Shown here: positions 32,757 to 44,281 of the stretch, one piece after another | Numbering within the stretch: position 1 is the first letter of the stretch | Layout: each line of letters starts with the position of its first letter | Source of the DNA: Triglochin maritima | Taxonomy: Eukaryota; Streptophyta; Magnoliopsida; Alismatales; Juncaginaceae | Assembly (NCBI GenBank): GCA_963682175.1 | Contig: OY821787.1 | Span: 22,918,501-22,982,500, forward strand | Direction: 5' to 3' | DNA length: 64,000 nucleotides | The notes under the pieces: model-generated | Told to the model about the DNA's origin: nothing | What the model saw: only the letters and a program-made list of their open reading frames with translations | The model's database searches: none | Program-made: the position numbers and the translations under genes

Positions 32757-34036
32757 GGCGACGCAGATTTTTGTGTTTTTGTGTTTTCGATTTTATCCTG
32801 TCTACCTTGTGCGCGATCTAAGTATTTGAATTTGTGTAGCAGGAGACAACAGAGCGCGCGGCGAAATCCGGGAGCGTTCTGAGACACTTGGGCGGCGGAA
32901 TCGCCGCATCTACAAGGTGACTTGCGGCGGAATCGCTGCACCAGTGTGGGTTCTGGTCTTCAAATTTCTGGGGCATCGTCGGCATCTCTGGGTGGTCGCA
33001 TTAAGCTACTGGAATCTCCGAGAGCGGGCGGCGAATCCGACTGAGCATTGCGGAGGTAACTTTTCTTGCCTTTCTCGTAAAATCTGAATTGTTGAAAAGT
33101 TTCCTTTCGTAGAATTGCATGTGTTAGGGTTTACAATTCCATAATTGGCAATAATTCAACTCGGACCTAAAATTCGCAAAATTAGAAAGACCTTAGTGCA
33201 TGCATCATATAATGTTTTGCTTGCATTATTCTTGCTAAGTTCTTGCAAATTATTTTTTATTGTTGAAGAGTGCTGGAGGCAAGGTACGTATCGCGGTTTT
33301 AACGATTGCATTTAAGCATATACTTTAGTTTGCATACAACCTTGAAATTGCCCCCATTAAAAAGACCATTGTTTGACTATCTTTGCTAGATCTAAGTTAA
33401 ACTACTTTAAGGGCAACTCCGTAGGCAAAGATACGGTGGGGATTTCATCACCCTCCCGTGGCCCACAAACCACAATCCTAAAGAGTCACCTAAGCCTAAA
33501 TTTAAAATCAATTAGACATTGGCCCCCAAGGACTCGGACTCAATTAAGGAGGAGATTGGTTTGACTTGCTATGACCTGAAGCTAATTGAATTCAATTTGG
33601 TGTCTAGAAAGTGTTTTTGTGTTGACGAAAGTCTTCCAAGCGACGTGGTTGTCTAATTAGCACCGACTCTGTCGGAAGCGCCCCCACTAGCTATACACTG
33701 ACTGGCCAACTTGGTTTGATTGGTGAGGGAGGTGAGTCAAGCAAATCAATTCGACTCAACCAGTTAGGAGTCGTCTAGATTTAAGTGACACTAGGTCTAG
33801 GATTGTTTGAACCGTGCTTGTTCAGGAAATTTCTGGCCAACCCTTGAATTTACCTTTAGAGTTAAGTTTCCCTTCTCGTCTGAGTCTTCTTTCCCTTCTC
33901 ATCTTTACCTTTCTATTGTTTGTTTCCCTTTTGAAAAAAAAAACATATTTAAAAAAAAAAACGAAAATTTAAAAAAAATTTAAAAAAAAATTTGTAATTA
34001 ATTCTTGAAATTAAATTTGGAATTTAAATTTGGAAT
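32757..34036 (+). other. B2 leader (noncoding)
   Basis: Hairpins GCGGCG-GAAT-CGCCGC (32892-32907) and a second related one (32924-32939) lie early. A splice-donor-like AAGGTACGTA follows (GT at 33284), then the conserved block around GGTGGGGATTTCATCACCC (about 33420-33470). An A/T-rich low-complexity tract (33930-34060) ends at the gag start. Confidence 0.7.
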
Positions 34037-36587
34037 TTGAATTCAAAAATTGATTCAACCCGGTGCACTCAGATTTGGATTCGGGACTTGAGTAATCGAC
34101 TCTCACGAGTTCATCTAGATTCCAGTCTGGAGCTTAACCCCAATCCATCTGTTGCACCACCTCACCCGGATCTAATGGGTGAGAATGTTGTGAACCCGCC
34201 TATGACTCTGAGGGATCGGTCCTACCCAACGATGGCTGCTCAGCCATCGTGCATCGTCATGCCCACCATACCGGGTCGCGATTTCGAACTTAAGGCACAA
34301 TACATGAGTATGCTGCCTAAGTTCACCTCTAGGGAAGATCCATATCTCTTCCTTAGAGAATTTGAGGAAATCTGCTCTCTTATGCAATACCAGCATATCC
34401 CTGAGGAGGCAGTGCGTCTGAAATTCGTGCCTCTAGCACCGAAGGACGACGCTAAGAAATGGCTATATAGTCTAGCCGAGAGATCTATTAGGAGTTGGGC
34501 TGAGTTTGTTCAAGTGTTTCTAAAAAAATATTTCCCCAACCATAAGACTATGAAGATTAGGAATGAAATTGTTGCATTCGTTCAGTCTGAGAGCGAGCCG
34601 TTCTATTCCTATCTTGAAAGATTTAAAAGTGTCTTGACCCAATGCCCTCATCACGGAATTCCAAAATGGCAATTATGCCAAATTATTTATGAGGGATTGA
34701 CACCCACATCTAGAGTTATGCTAGAATCTGTGAGCCAAGGGAATTTCATGTCGAAAAATGAAAATGATGCCTGGACTTTTCTTGAGGATTTAGCTGAAAA
34801 CAGTATGCAATGGGACAATGCTAGAACACCCATCAACCCGAGTATTGGATCTAGAATAGCAAGTCAACCCCGACCAGGTGTCTTAGCTATAGATGCCAAC
34901 ATAGCGGCTGAGGCAAAACTAGCCACCCTTATACGCAGAATGGAAAGTTTAGAGCTGCAAAACCAAACCCGACAAGCATCCCCTACCCCTTGCTCTAGAT
35001 GTGGTCAGACTGGTCATTTAATGGAGGACTGTGTAGACTTGGAACATGTTAATGCCACGTTTAACCATTCTAGAAATGATCCTTATGCATCAACCTACAA
35101 CCCGGGTTGGCGTAATCATCCCAATTTTTCGTGGAACCAACAAGGTCAACCTCCTAGACAACAACCAAACCCATATAACCAAAATAATACATCATCTGGG
35201 GTAATAACAATGGAAATCATGAAGTTAGGTTGACAAACTTGGAAAATTTAATGAAAACTTTTATACAAACAACCAACCAATCATTCCAAAGGCTAGAGAC
35301 ACAAGTCAGCCAATTAGCGCAAATAGTAGGTGAAAGAGAAAAGGGTCAATTTCCAAGTCAACCTGAGGTGAACCCAACAACTAATAATCAATATCAATCT
35401 TAACAACCACCATCAGGAAATAACAACCCCAGACCGGTTCAAATGATTAACGACGAAGGACCGTTCCAACAAATCAATGCAGTAGTGTCATTACGGTCCG
35501 GACGATAAGTCGATAACAATGTGGTAAACCCTAGAATGTCTAATCAATCTAGCCATCAAGCAACCACATATGACCTGACCATTGAACCTGACGTCCAAAT
35601 TGAAAAGCCCAACCCACCTACACAACCTGAACCCATAGCTCAACCTGAACCTGAGCGAGTCTATGTTCCTACAGCCCCATTTCCCAATAGACTCAAGAAG
35701 AGCTCAAGTGCACAAATGGAGAAAATCTTAGAAGTATTTAAGCAAGTTAAGGTGAATAGTCCACTCTTAGATATGATTCAACAAATACCTGCTAATGCTA
35801 AATTCTTGAAAGATTTGTGCACTAAAAAGAGAAAAACGAATGTACCAAAGAAGGCATTCTTAACTGCAAACATATGCTCTATTCTTTCCAACACATCTCC
35901 TATAAAATATAAGGACCCTGGGTGTCCCACAATTTCATGTTCAATAGGAGACACTTTTATCAATAAAGCCCTTCTAGACCTAGGTGTAAGCGTTAACTTA
36001 CTCCCATTTTCTGTCTACGAGCAACTCAACCTTGGTCCACTGAAACCCTCTAAGACAACCCTCCAATTCGCTGATTGTTCTGTTAAGAAACCGAGAGGTA
36101 TAGTAGAGGACGTTTTGATTAAGGTTGGTGACTTCATTTATCCAGTGGATTTTGTCGTACTTGATACTGAACCTGTTGTAAATCCTAATCGACAATCCCT
36201 GTAATTCTAGGTAGACCCTTTTTAGCCACTTCGGAAGCATTAATAAACTGTCGAAATGGGCTCATGCAATTATCCTTCGGGAACTTAAAAGCAGAATTTA
36301 ATATCTTCCATATTGATAATGAGCCAGAAATAATATGCAACCCAAGTGATGTTGTGATGAGAGCACGTATTTATCAGAATTCTGAATCAAATAAATCATC
36401 ACATAAGCAAAAAGGAAGTAAGAAAAAAGGGAGTGATTCATTTACTCAACCACCATCACTCGAGCAAATAAGCGAACCAATTCAAGTGAGAAGAGTGGAA
36501 TCTTTTCCTCAAGTCAACATGGGGAACAATGCAACTAGATACATGCACCAATATGGTGTCATTCAATCCAGTTCTGATTACGGTTGA
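34037..36587 (+). pseudogene. gag-protease of B2 (full length, broken)
   Basis: Gag starts at the ATG at 34037, the same start region as B1 at 4298, and is open for 398 codons. It has an acidic Pro-rich N-terminus, the capsid-like block (YLFLREFEEICSLM; FVPLAPKDDAKKWLYSLAER; LKKYFPNHKTMKIR), a CCHC zinc knuckle (CSRCGQTGHLMEDC, about residue 318) and a Gln/Asn-rich tail. A frameshift near 35200, stops near 35401 and 35507, and a 1-base deletion near 36195 in the protease break the frame. The downstream pieces (35521-36204 and 36264-36587) complete the same protein as the left copy. Gag would form the particle and the protease would mature it. No RT domain follows before the 3' LTR. Confidence 0.88.
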
Positions 36588-37679
36588 CTCTGAGCAAACA
36601 CAACCCCTCTACCGCAAGCCGACTCAGGTAATAAGTGCATTTATTTTATCTATGCATACATTGAGGACAATGCATGATTTAAGTGTGGGGGGGTGTTTAT
36701 CTATGTATATATATCTATTTGTTTGTTTTCTTCTTCCAAAAAAAAAAAATTCAATGTTCCATGACATAGCTTAAGATTTAACTACCAAAATCTGTGTAAA
36801 AATTGCATTGAATTTTTGTTCCTTATTATATAGTTCTGCTTGAAGAAATTGTGACATAATTCTAAGTTCCAAAGAAATAACTCATTGCCCTTTAAGACAT
36901 GTATGCACTTAAATTGGATGAATCAAATCTTTGAAGTGGTTGATAAAAAACAGAGGTTGAGGAAAATATACCGGGAAGTGTGGACTTCTAATAGCAATTA
37001 AGCCTTGAGGAAAATAAAAATAAAAATAAAGGAATAAAGTGAAGAAAACACATTTTGCAAAATGATTACAAAAGCCCAAGCCTTTGAGTCACTAGTCCGT
37101 AGGGGTATCTTGAAACCCGGTAACTTGAGTCTACCAGCTCGGGATTATCGACCAAACTCGCTACACGAATGCAAAAAGGGTAAAAGTGTCAAAAAGCAAA
37201 TGTGTTGAATCACGGAAGAAAAGAAAAAAAACTCAAGGCCCAAAGCTAAAAGAATGATCCATGCCATGGTTGATCGGAATGATACTTCACCACCAGAGGA
37301 GGCGTGCAAAATAATTCAAGTGATAAACATGTGTAGAAGGGTTAGTGGTGTGAATGTTGGAGGAACAAAGACCAAGTCATATTTTTAATGAGTTAGATTT
37401 ATATAATGAGCATGCAAAAATTCTTAGTGAGATGTATAAAGTTGAGGTAGGGATATTGAGAGCTATTAATGAAACGTTGATTTAGGATTTTGTGGGTATA
37501 TCCGCTAAAAACCCTCAGGAGACAACACTCCTCCCCTTGGCAACAAGGAGGTTTAACGGCTTGTTGCACATGCTAAGTGCAACCGTGATTCCTACGAAAG
37601 TGAGTTAGGATTTCCCTGTTTTCATTTTTCTTATATTCTGTTTTGCTAGGGACTAGCAAAATCTAGGTGTGGGGGTATT
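36588..37679 (+). other. B2 3' noncoding region, right copy
   Basis: Nearly identical to 30475-31569. The internal purine tract is at 36681-36694, the conserved module at about 37488-37615 with the GCAA hairpin at 37535-37548, and the terminal purine tract lies just before the LTR. Confidence 0.75.
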
Positions 37680-38874
37680 TGATGCATTGCATACATTGCA
37701 TCATATGTCTTTCATTTAGATTACTTTTACATCAATAAATGCTACTAAGGTATGTGTTTAATCTTATTTACAAAATACAGGGACCTGAATGCAATTTACC
37801 CACATCCCGAGCATAAATGCGTACAAAAGACTTGTTTCTATCATAAAGACCAAGTTCAAGTTTATCGGGCTTCAAATGGAAATGTATCCAAGCATAAAAG
37901 CATTCAAGACCTAATTACGAAAAGAACAAGGACTTAAGCACAAAAGTAGCCGGGGACTTAATTGCAAAAGGTCAAGGACCTAATTGCAAATCACGAGTAG
38001 CTTTTATTATTATGGAGAAAATATAAAGAAAAATCAATGTGGATCTCCAAATATATGAAGAAATTAATTCGGATCTCCAAAGATATGCAAGAATCAATCC
38101 AGACGCGCAAATGACATTGAAATCATACCATAAACACACAGGAAAAATCCGGGTCGATTCTGAACCAAAAAGGTGGTGATTCCGCCGCACCTCAAGAGCA
38201 AATTGCGGCGAATCCGTCGCACCAAATTAGATTCATGCTCTAAAAATTTTACCGGTTGCGTGTTGACGCGTGTACTTTCTTATTTCATGCTTAGGTCCCT
38301 TGTATCGGCTATAAATAGCCCCGAGAACGATGTTGTGAGGAGTTCTTCCTTTTGTTCCATAATTTAGCAATAAAATTCTGTTTCTTTTATTTTATGTTTT
38401 TAATTTTCTTTTCTTAGTTTCTCTAGGACCCCTTCTCCCTCCCTCTATCTATGAGTTTCTAACTCTTTCCAAAGGGTGGGGGTGACGGATTTAGGGTGAT
38501 GAGAAGAGAAGATGTTATTATTTTAATTTCGTATTAGTATGTTTTGATTACTTGAGTTTATGTTAAATCATTTATCATGTAATGCTTTATAACTAATATG
38601 ATTTATTATAAGTTTCAGAATTCTCTAATCTAAACCCGATATCTAAACCTCCACCCAACGGAATTCACCATCTTTGTTCTTGTTTTAGTTTTATTTGTTC
38701 ATGTTTCTTGCTTTAGATAATTAAAACCCAAAAATCTCAAAACCAACCTTATTATTGTTCTCTCTCTAATCGAAAATCCAAAAATAACAATATATCTCCC
38801 TCCTTGTGTTCGACCCGTATTTGCCACGTCTTCATTGACATCGTGCACTTGCGGTATAAATTTAAATTTCATCA
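37680..38874 (+). repeat. Right LTR of B2 (1195 bp)
   Basis: TGATGCATTGC...TTCATCA. The U3 carries an extra palindrome copy, GCGGCG-AATC-CGTCGC (about 38205-38220), absent from the middle LTR. The TATA box is at 38309-38318. Confidence 0.9.
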
Positions 38875-39573
38875 TAGCTCTTTGAACCTCTCAAGATATG
38901 CATGAAATGGTTCGGTCTCATGTTCATAGAACGAATTGATTTCGTGCCTCAATTTTTGAGTCCGATGATTAGGAAAGTACTTCTTGAGGAATGCAGATTG
39001 AAACTCATCCCAAGTCCTAAAGGAATTCACCTGGTTGCTGTACAACCACTTCTTGGCGTCATCCTTTAGTGCAAAAGGAACGAGTCTAAGATGGATGGAG
39101 TCTGTGCTAAGTTGTTGCAGCTTGAACATAGCACAGACCTCCTCAAATTCCCTGAGAAAGATATAGGGGTCACCTTTCCCAGTGAAATGAGGGAGCATGG
39201 AAATGAATTGAGGCTTAACCTCAAAATGGTTCCCACTAGCCTCTGGTAATACGATGCATGAGGGTAGAGCTGTACGGCTCGGGTAGCATCGATCACGAAG
39301 AGGTATGGGAACGACAACTGGAAGCACTGGTGGAGCAGGTGGGTCCAGCAACTGCTCCTCCTCACGGAAATTAGCAGCCATTGGGCCCGAACTACGTGCG
39401 ACACGAGAGGAGGAAGGTGTCGAGAAATCGATGACCGAAGCCGGATTGACAACGCTCCTCGTCAAACGACCACTCTCGTCTCGTGTCCACGAAAGCATGC
39501 ACAAAGGTGCACACACAAACCACAACTCTTTTTTTTTCAAAGAATGTACGTAGGGGAGAAGACGGGGGAACAC
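38875..39573 (-). pseudogene. gag N-terminal part of A2 (cut by B2)
   Basis: An open minus-strand frame of about 230 codons ends at the B2 junction. It contains the gag N-terminus (Met near 39498 begins MLSWTRDESG; an upstream Met at 39573 is also possible), the segment TALPSCIVLPEASG, and the capsid-like block YIFLREFEEVCAMFKLQQL ... FALKDDAKKWLYS ... LKKYFPNHRTQKLRHEI, ending LERFKEL. Relatives continue with a CPHHGI segment and a zinc knuckle, which are missing here together with the rest of gag. The frame itself is clean. Confidence 0.85.
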
Positions 39574-40568
39574 AGGAGAGAAAGAATGACTCAGGAGAGA
39601 AAGGAAGAAGTCCTTATGCTACGGCGGATGGGTACAGGTAGAAGCACACAAGCAAACAAGGCTCAAGCAATCCTAAGGTCGCTATAGGTCCTTACAGCTA
39701 GACGACGCCTAACTGCGAGGTCACACGGCCTGAACACACCTCACCTCCCTACAACGAGGACCACAAAGCCCAGCAAGTGAGCCAAGATCCGGGGATCTCG
39801 TCTCTCCTACTATCGACAAAGTGGGCAACATCGATCAGGTCATGACGGTCGGGACCGGATCACTCTCCTAATGCGTCCAAGATCCTTAGGGCCAATGTCT
39901 ACTTGATTTTAAAATTAGGCTCTTGATTAGTGTGGTTTTTGGGGCGAAGGAAAGGGTGATGAAATCCCCCACCTTATCTTTTATGGGACAGCCCCTCCTT
40001 AGTAGCGTTTTGGAGTCCTAATCTAGCAATCAACTCTCCAAACAAAACGCTCAACTCACACTTGTTTCAATGCACTTCCTACTAACTAATGCATGTTCAT
40101 ACGAAATGCATGAATGAGAGTAGAAGGTGCGTACCTCACGCCAGCTCTCAGCAACAGAAAATAAAGCTAAGATAAAAAGACAATCTAAATGCCTAAGTCA
40201 CATACATGATGCATGACCTAAACAACAAGAATGCCTAATCTTTTGCTTTGAGTTTTAGGGTCCAAGTTGCGTAAAGGAGGTTGATTATGGATCTGGGAAC
40301 AAACTATAAGTCAAAACATGCCAAATTAAATCCCAGACCACTACATCAATTATGAAAACCAACCAAAGAAATACGAGACAAAACCGAGCTTACCAGACCG
40401 CCAATTGGCGGTCTAAGGCCGCTGATTGACGGTCGTAAATGCTCAGATTCACTCAAAACTTCTCCAGGCGTTCCTCCTGATGACTCCAAGTCTCCTGAAA
40501 CAAGGAAAAACTACACAACACAAATTAAATCCACTCGAATCGTCCAAACAAGAGTCTGGACTGACACC
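39574..40568 (-). other. A2 leader (noncoding)
   Basis: Nearly identical to the A1 leader (1-671). Palindrome pair at 40395-40436, splice-donor-like site at about 40125-40140 (minus), conserved block at about 39940-40010. Confidence 0.75.
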
Positions 40569-40586
40569 TCCCCGGCAACGGCGCCA
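40569..40586 (-). other. Primer-binding site, tRNA-Asp, exact (A2)
   Basis: On the minus strand this is TGGCGCCGTTGCCGGGGA, identical to the complement of the plant tRNA-Asp(GTC) 3' end as I know it. Confidence 0.95.
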
Positions 40587-40592
40587 AAAACT

Positions 40593-41963
40593 TGTTGAAC
40601 GTTTTAATTAAACCGCAAGTGCACGACCGCGATGAAGCGGTGGAAAGTACGGGTCGTCCTCAGGGAGGTGAGCAGCCTCTTGTTTATCAGAAATCAAGTG
40701 GCAAAAATAGGGGGAAGAAAGTTGTTTATGCTAATCTAGACTACGCTACACTAAGAAGTATGAAATGCGAACGAAACAAACAAACGATGGAATAACAACT
40801 AAACTAAGAACAAAGGATGAATACTGGAATACAGAAATGGGAAAACCCCTAAGGGGTGGAGTGAGTGCACACATGCAAAGAGGTGGGTGTAGAATACATT
40901 CTTTAAGCACATGAAGGTGGTGTTTATCAAGCATAGGAAGTGTCTAAATGTTATGGCAAAACCTATCAATCTATTCACCAACTTAGTTGATTAACATTTA
41001 CATATGCAAGTTGTTTATTTCAGAATCTAAACAAGCATGAGAGGTGTCTAATCATTTTGGCAAAACTCATTAAGTTATAAATTCTATCCTAAACAAGCAA
41101 GCATACATTCATGTTTAATCAACACATTGAAATTAAAGCATTCATCCCATTCTCTAATGCATGTATGTACACGTACTCCACCCCCCAAAGGGGATGAAAC
41201 TACTCACTAAACATTACACTAATTATTAAACTATGGAAAGAAAGCATATTAAAACTAAGATAGAATTAAAAGACGATTAAACTAAAACATGCATAAACAA
41301 TAAAAGAAGCATAAAACAAACAATGAAAGAAACACAAAACTTTATTGATAAAATGACTCACATTAAAAGTAGCATCCTCCTACTTTAGTGTGTGCTTCAA
41401 GGCCTCACTTCTAGTAGGAAGAATAGCCACTTAAAATATGGAGTGATTACAATAGGAGGTGAAGAGTTCTATTTATAGCCATGGAAAAAGCTAATCTGGG
41501 AAAATCTCCCGATGTGGGACTAAACAGATACTACAAATAGCCTAAACATCCTCTAATACATGTGCTGGATAAATTTGAGCGCATTTGGGCCAAAAGTGAC
41601 CGCCAATTAGCGGTCTTGGACCGCTAATTAGCGGTCTACAGTGTCCGGATCGCTCTGGAATTTCTTGTGGGCTTTTCTGGAAGGCTTTGTTGGTATTTGA
41701 TGCATCTATTTTGCATGTTGGAGCTCCGACCCGAATAGAATTGCCAAAATACTCCCCATGATGGTGAGGAGTATTCTGTTTTGCTCTTAGGTCCACAGAT
41801 CTCACAATTCAGTCCTTTTTCCCAGCTTTTGGGTCCTTTTATGCTTCATCTCTTCAATCCTATTTATTCCTGAAAACTAAACATAAAACTCGTAACATAG
41901 CATTATTTAGGTGAAAGATAATGGATATAAGATACAAATATGAGCATGAAATGATGACAATCA
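40593..41963 (-). repeat. 5' LTR of A2 (1371 bp)
   Basis: Same length and ends as 24925-26295. Palindromes are at 41598-41637, the TATA box at 41469-41478 and the U5 hairpin CCGC-TTCATC-GCGG at 40627-40640. The following CATAT is the target duplication. Confidence 0.95.
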
Positions 41964-43520
41964 CATATCATACATTGCATTCATGTTATATATCCTTTAT
42001 TTCACCCCAATTTTGTGCTACTCGAGTGTTTAGTTGATGTGTTTCAGGGTTCATGCAATAAAGAAGATAAAGGAAGAGAAAATGACATAAACGCAAGAAG
42101 AATGGGCTGATTTGGAAGGTTCTGGACATGTTTGTAATGCCAATGGTTGGATTGTATCCCAGGAAGGACCCAAGTAAAAACCCAGAGGGACTAAAGTGTA
42201 AAGAAAAATATGTTGGTTGCAAAAGTCCAGAATCTCCTGAACGAGAGGAGTAATTCGACATTTAAAACCCAATGGGATCAAACCAACAGCTTTGGGTGCA
42301 CCCCACGTGTTTATTATGTTAACCAAAGTTGTATTTAAAATTTGGACACGATCGAAGAAAAATGAACCGCCAGTGGCGGATCCGGTTAAGAGTTTGGCTC
42401 TCCAATTTTGGCCACAGGTTGGTTTGTCGGGTCAGAGCATTCCAGGACCTCTAGATCTGATTTACAGTCGTCTGATTATGCCCAGATCCATCCAAACCCT
42501 CTAATCTTCTATAAATAGACTTGTAATGCCTCCTCCCCATCTTCCTCTTCCTTCCCCCATTAAAGTAGGTTTTAGTTTCTTGTTTTAGTAGAGTAAATTA
42601 GTGGGTCGGAGAGGGGCAAACTTAATATTTTTATTTCTTAATATAGTTTAGTTCTTGTTCTTTATGTTGATGTTTTCCTTTGATGCAATTTCTTTTATGT
42701 TGTTGTTTGCTTAATCTTGTTTTCTTCATTTCCATGATGGGTTTATGTTGTTTTTATGCTTTCTTTAGTTTAGAGATGAGTATAGAGTAGGCCATCCCCA
42801 TTTGGGGGGTGGAGAAGAAGGTGATGTGATTATGAGATGTATGAGGTGTGTGTGATTTAATCTTAATCCATTGAACCTTACATGATTTCCATAACCATCT
42901 AATGGGATTTCACTCTTATCTTTGATGTGTGAATGCTCTTGAGTGATGCTTATCACATGCTTAGATTAGTGGCCTTTTTTATGGAGAATGATGAGGTGGG
43001 GATAAGGATGGAGTCGAAAAAGGACATATGGCATGTGGGAGCATGTGCTAATGTTGGCCTCATCCTAATTAATGTCTTGTATATTTGAATGATTGTGTTA
43101 AATCTTAGTTCATGTGGAGACATAATCGGGTTTGGTCATTATGCTTGAGTTCATGTAGCTTCATTTCAATTATGGTCTTGTATGTTTTAATGATAATGTT
43201 TTATCTTATTTCATGTGGAGGCAATGTTGGATTTGGATTTATGGTTTTCATGTACTACATGTTGTGACGAGAACAAATGAAGACACACACACACATATTT
43301 TCGTATTCGCATTCTTTCTCTACCCCCTAAGGGGTTTAGTTTTATTGTTTTTTTCCGATTACATACGCATTGTAGTGTAACTCCGCTCGCATTCCTCTCT
43401 TCTTCTCCCCCACTCGAGTATTGTGGATTAGGACTCGTGCATGCTCCTTGTGGACTCGACCCGTGCTTGCCACCACTTCAACGTGGCCATGTACTCACAG
43501 TATTTTAACTGATTCAATCA
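41964..43520 (+). repeat. 3' LTR of C, main part
   Basis: This continues the LTR begun at 24910. The U3 palindrome ACCGCC-AGT-GGCGGAT is at about 42366-42381, the TATA box at 42509-42518, and the U5 hairpin CCAC-TTCAAC-GTGG at 43473-43486. It ends CAATCA at 43520. Confidence 0.85.
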
Positions 43521-44281
43521 CCTTGCCTTGCCTCTCTCCGCCTCACGTGCATGTAGAATTCTCTACTCCTCTCTTTTAAAGGGTAATTGGAAGAGAATGC
43601 TTATCAACATTCTCCAACTTTCAAAGTTCCCCAATGTGGGACTAAAAGAAAGGGGAGCACATGGGTCAATACATCTCATCTTCAACTGAACATTGGATTT
43701 TCTCAATTAAGTTGTTAATGGGCTTAGCCCAAACTTAATAATCCAATAATCCCCCACAAATCCATTGTTGATCGAGTGACCAAACCTTGCAGCCGAGAAA
43801 CTTCAGTAATGGTAGCTTTTGGGTTTGACCCACTACCTCCATCCTTCAACTTTACCCCCACAGGAACTAAGTGCAACAAAGTCTTGAACTTGAACCTTTT
43901 ATATGGAGATGTCCATTCAGAACAACACCAAGCATGTTATACTGCAATCTACAGAGTTGATGTTTTACGGTCATGCATCCGTATCATGTTTCATGAATGC
44001 TTTCAAGGAATGACCCACATTCCTCTAATTGCGGCCACACAATTGCATTCACATAGTTGTGCTTCTCAAAGATGCACTGCTAACATCTTGTCGTAAAGAC
44101 TTGAACCCATTCTGAGTCTATACTCTTACTAAACTTGCAGTTTCAGCAACATATCCATTCTTTGGGGTATTGACACAAATACAATGTATGACCTACAATG
44201 TATCACCAATTGGGTGCACTCAACTCACTCAAGAACTTGTTATTACCGCATTGAACCTATTGGCTTTTAGGCCTGAATCCA
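43521..44281 (-). repeat. Remnant of a Copia-type LTR and 3' noncoding region
   Basis: On the minus strand, a purine tract (TTTGTGGGGGAT, about 43748-43762) is followed by sequence with the feel of a Copia 3' LTR start (about 43521-43745), which C has cut. The 43763-44281 part would be the element's 3' noncoding region; I see no coding sequence in it. Confidence 0.4.

Larger units (their letters stand above)
29319..38874 (+). mobile_element. B2: tandem B-family array nested in A2
   Basis: The array reads partial internal region (29319-31569), LTR (31570-32732), full internal region (32733-37679), LTR (37680-38874). The 2.2 kb before the first LTR is nearly identical to 35432-37679, so two elements share a middle LTR. 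This is the product expected from LTR-LTR unequal exchange. The leftmost LTR, primer site and gag are missing, along with about 1.2 kb of A2 gag, so a deletion spans the left A2/B2 junction. At the right end the LTR closes with CATCA and A2 gag resumes at 38875; no target duplication survives. Confidence 0.85.
24925..41963 (-). mobile_element. Element A2: young LTR element in the C 3' LTR
   Basis: This is a minus-strand element with two 1371-bp LTRs that differ at only a few sites by eye. It is flanked by perfect CATAT target duplications (24920-24924 and 41964-41968). From right to left it has the 5' LTR, tRNA-Asp primer site, leader, gag N-terminus, the nested B2 array (29319-38874), protease, 3' noncoding region and 3' LTR. 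About 1.2 kb of gag between the capsid-like block and the protease is missing where B2 sits. No RT or integrase is present. Confidence 0.9.
10886..43520 (+). mobile_element. Element C: Ty3-like element hosting E and A2
   Basis: C consists of a truncated 5' LTR (10886-11466 and 20242-20829), an internal region (20830-24909) and a 3' LTR (24910-24924 and 41964-43520). E split the 5' LTR and A2 split the 3' LTR; both insertions are marked by 5-bp duplications. Without them C is about 6.8 kb. The first 370 bp or so of the 5' LTR are missing, and no target duplication can be matched: the right flank is CCTTG at 43521. Coding content is a decayed gag without a protease core. Confidence 0.8.

Noticed and set aside
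24925..41963. Envelope-like ORF or spliced env in A2 or E
   Set aside because: After the protease frame there is only noncoding sequence shared between families; no transmembrane or signal-peptide frame is present.
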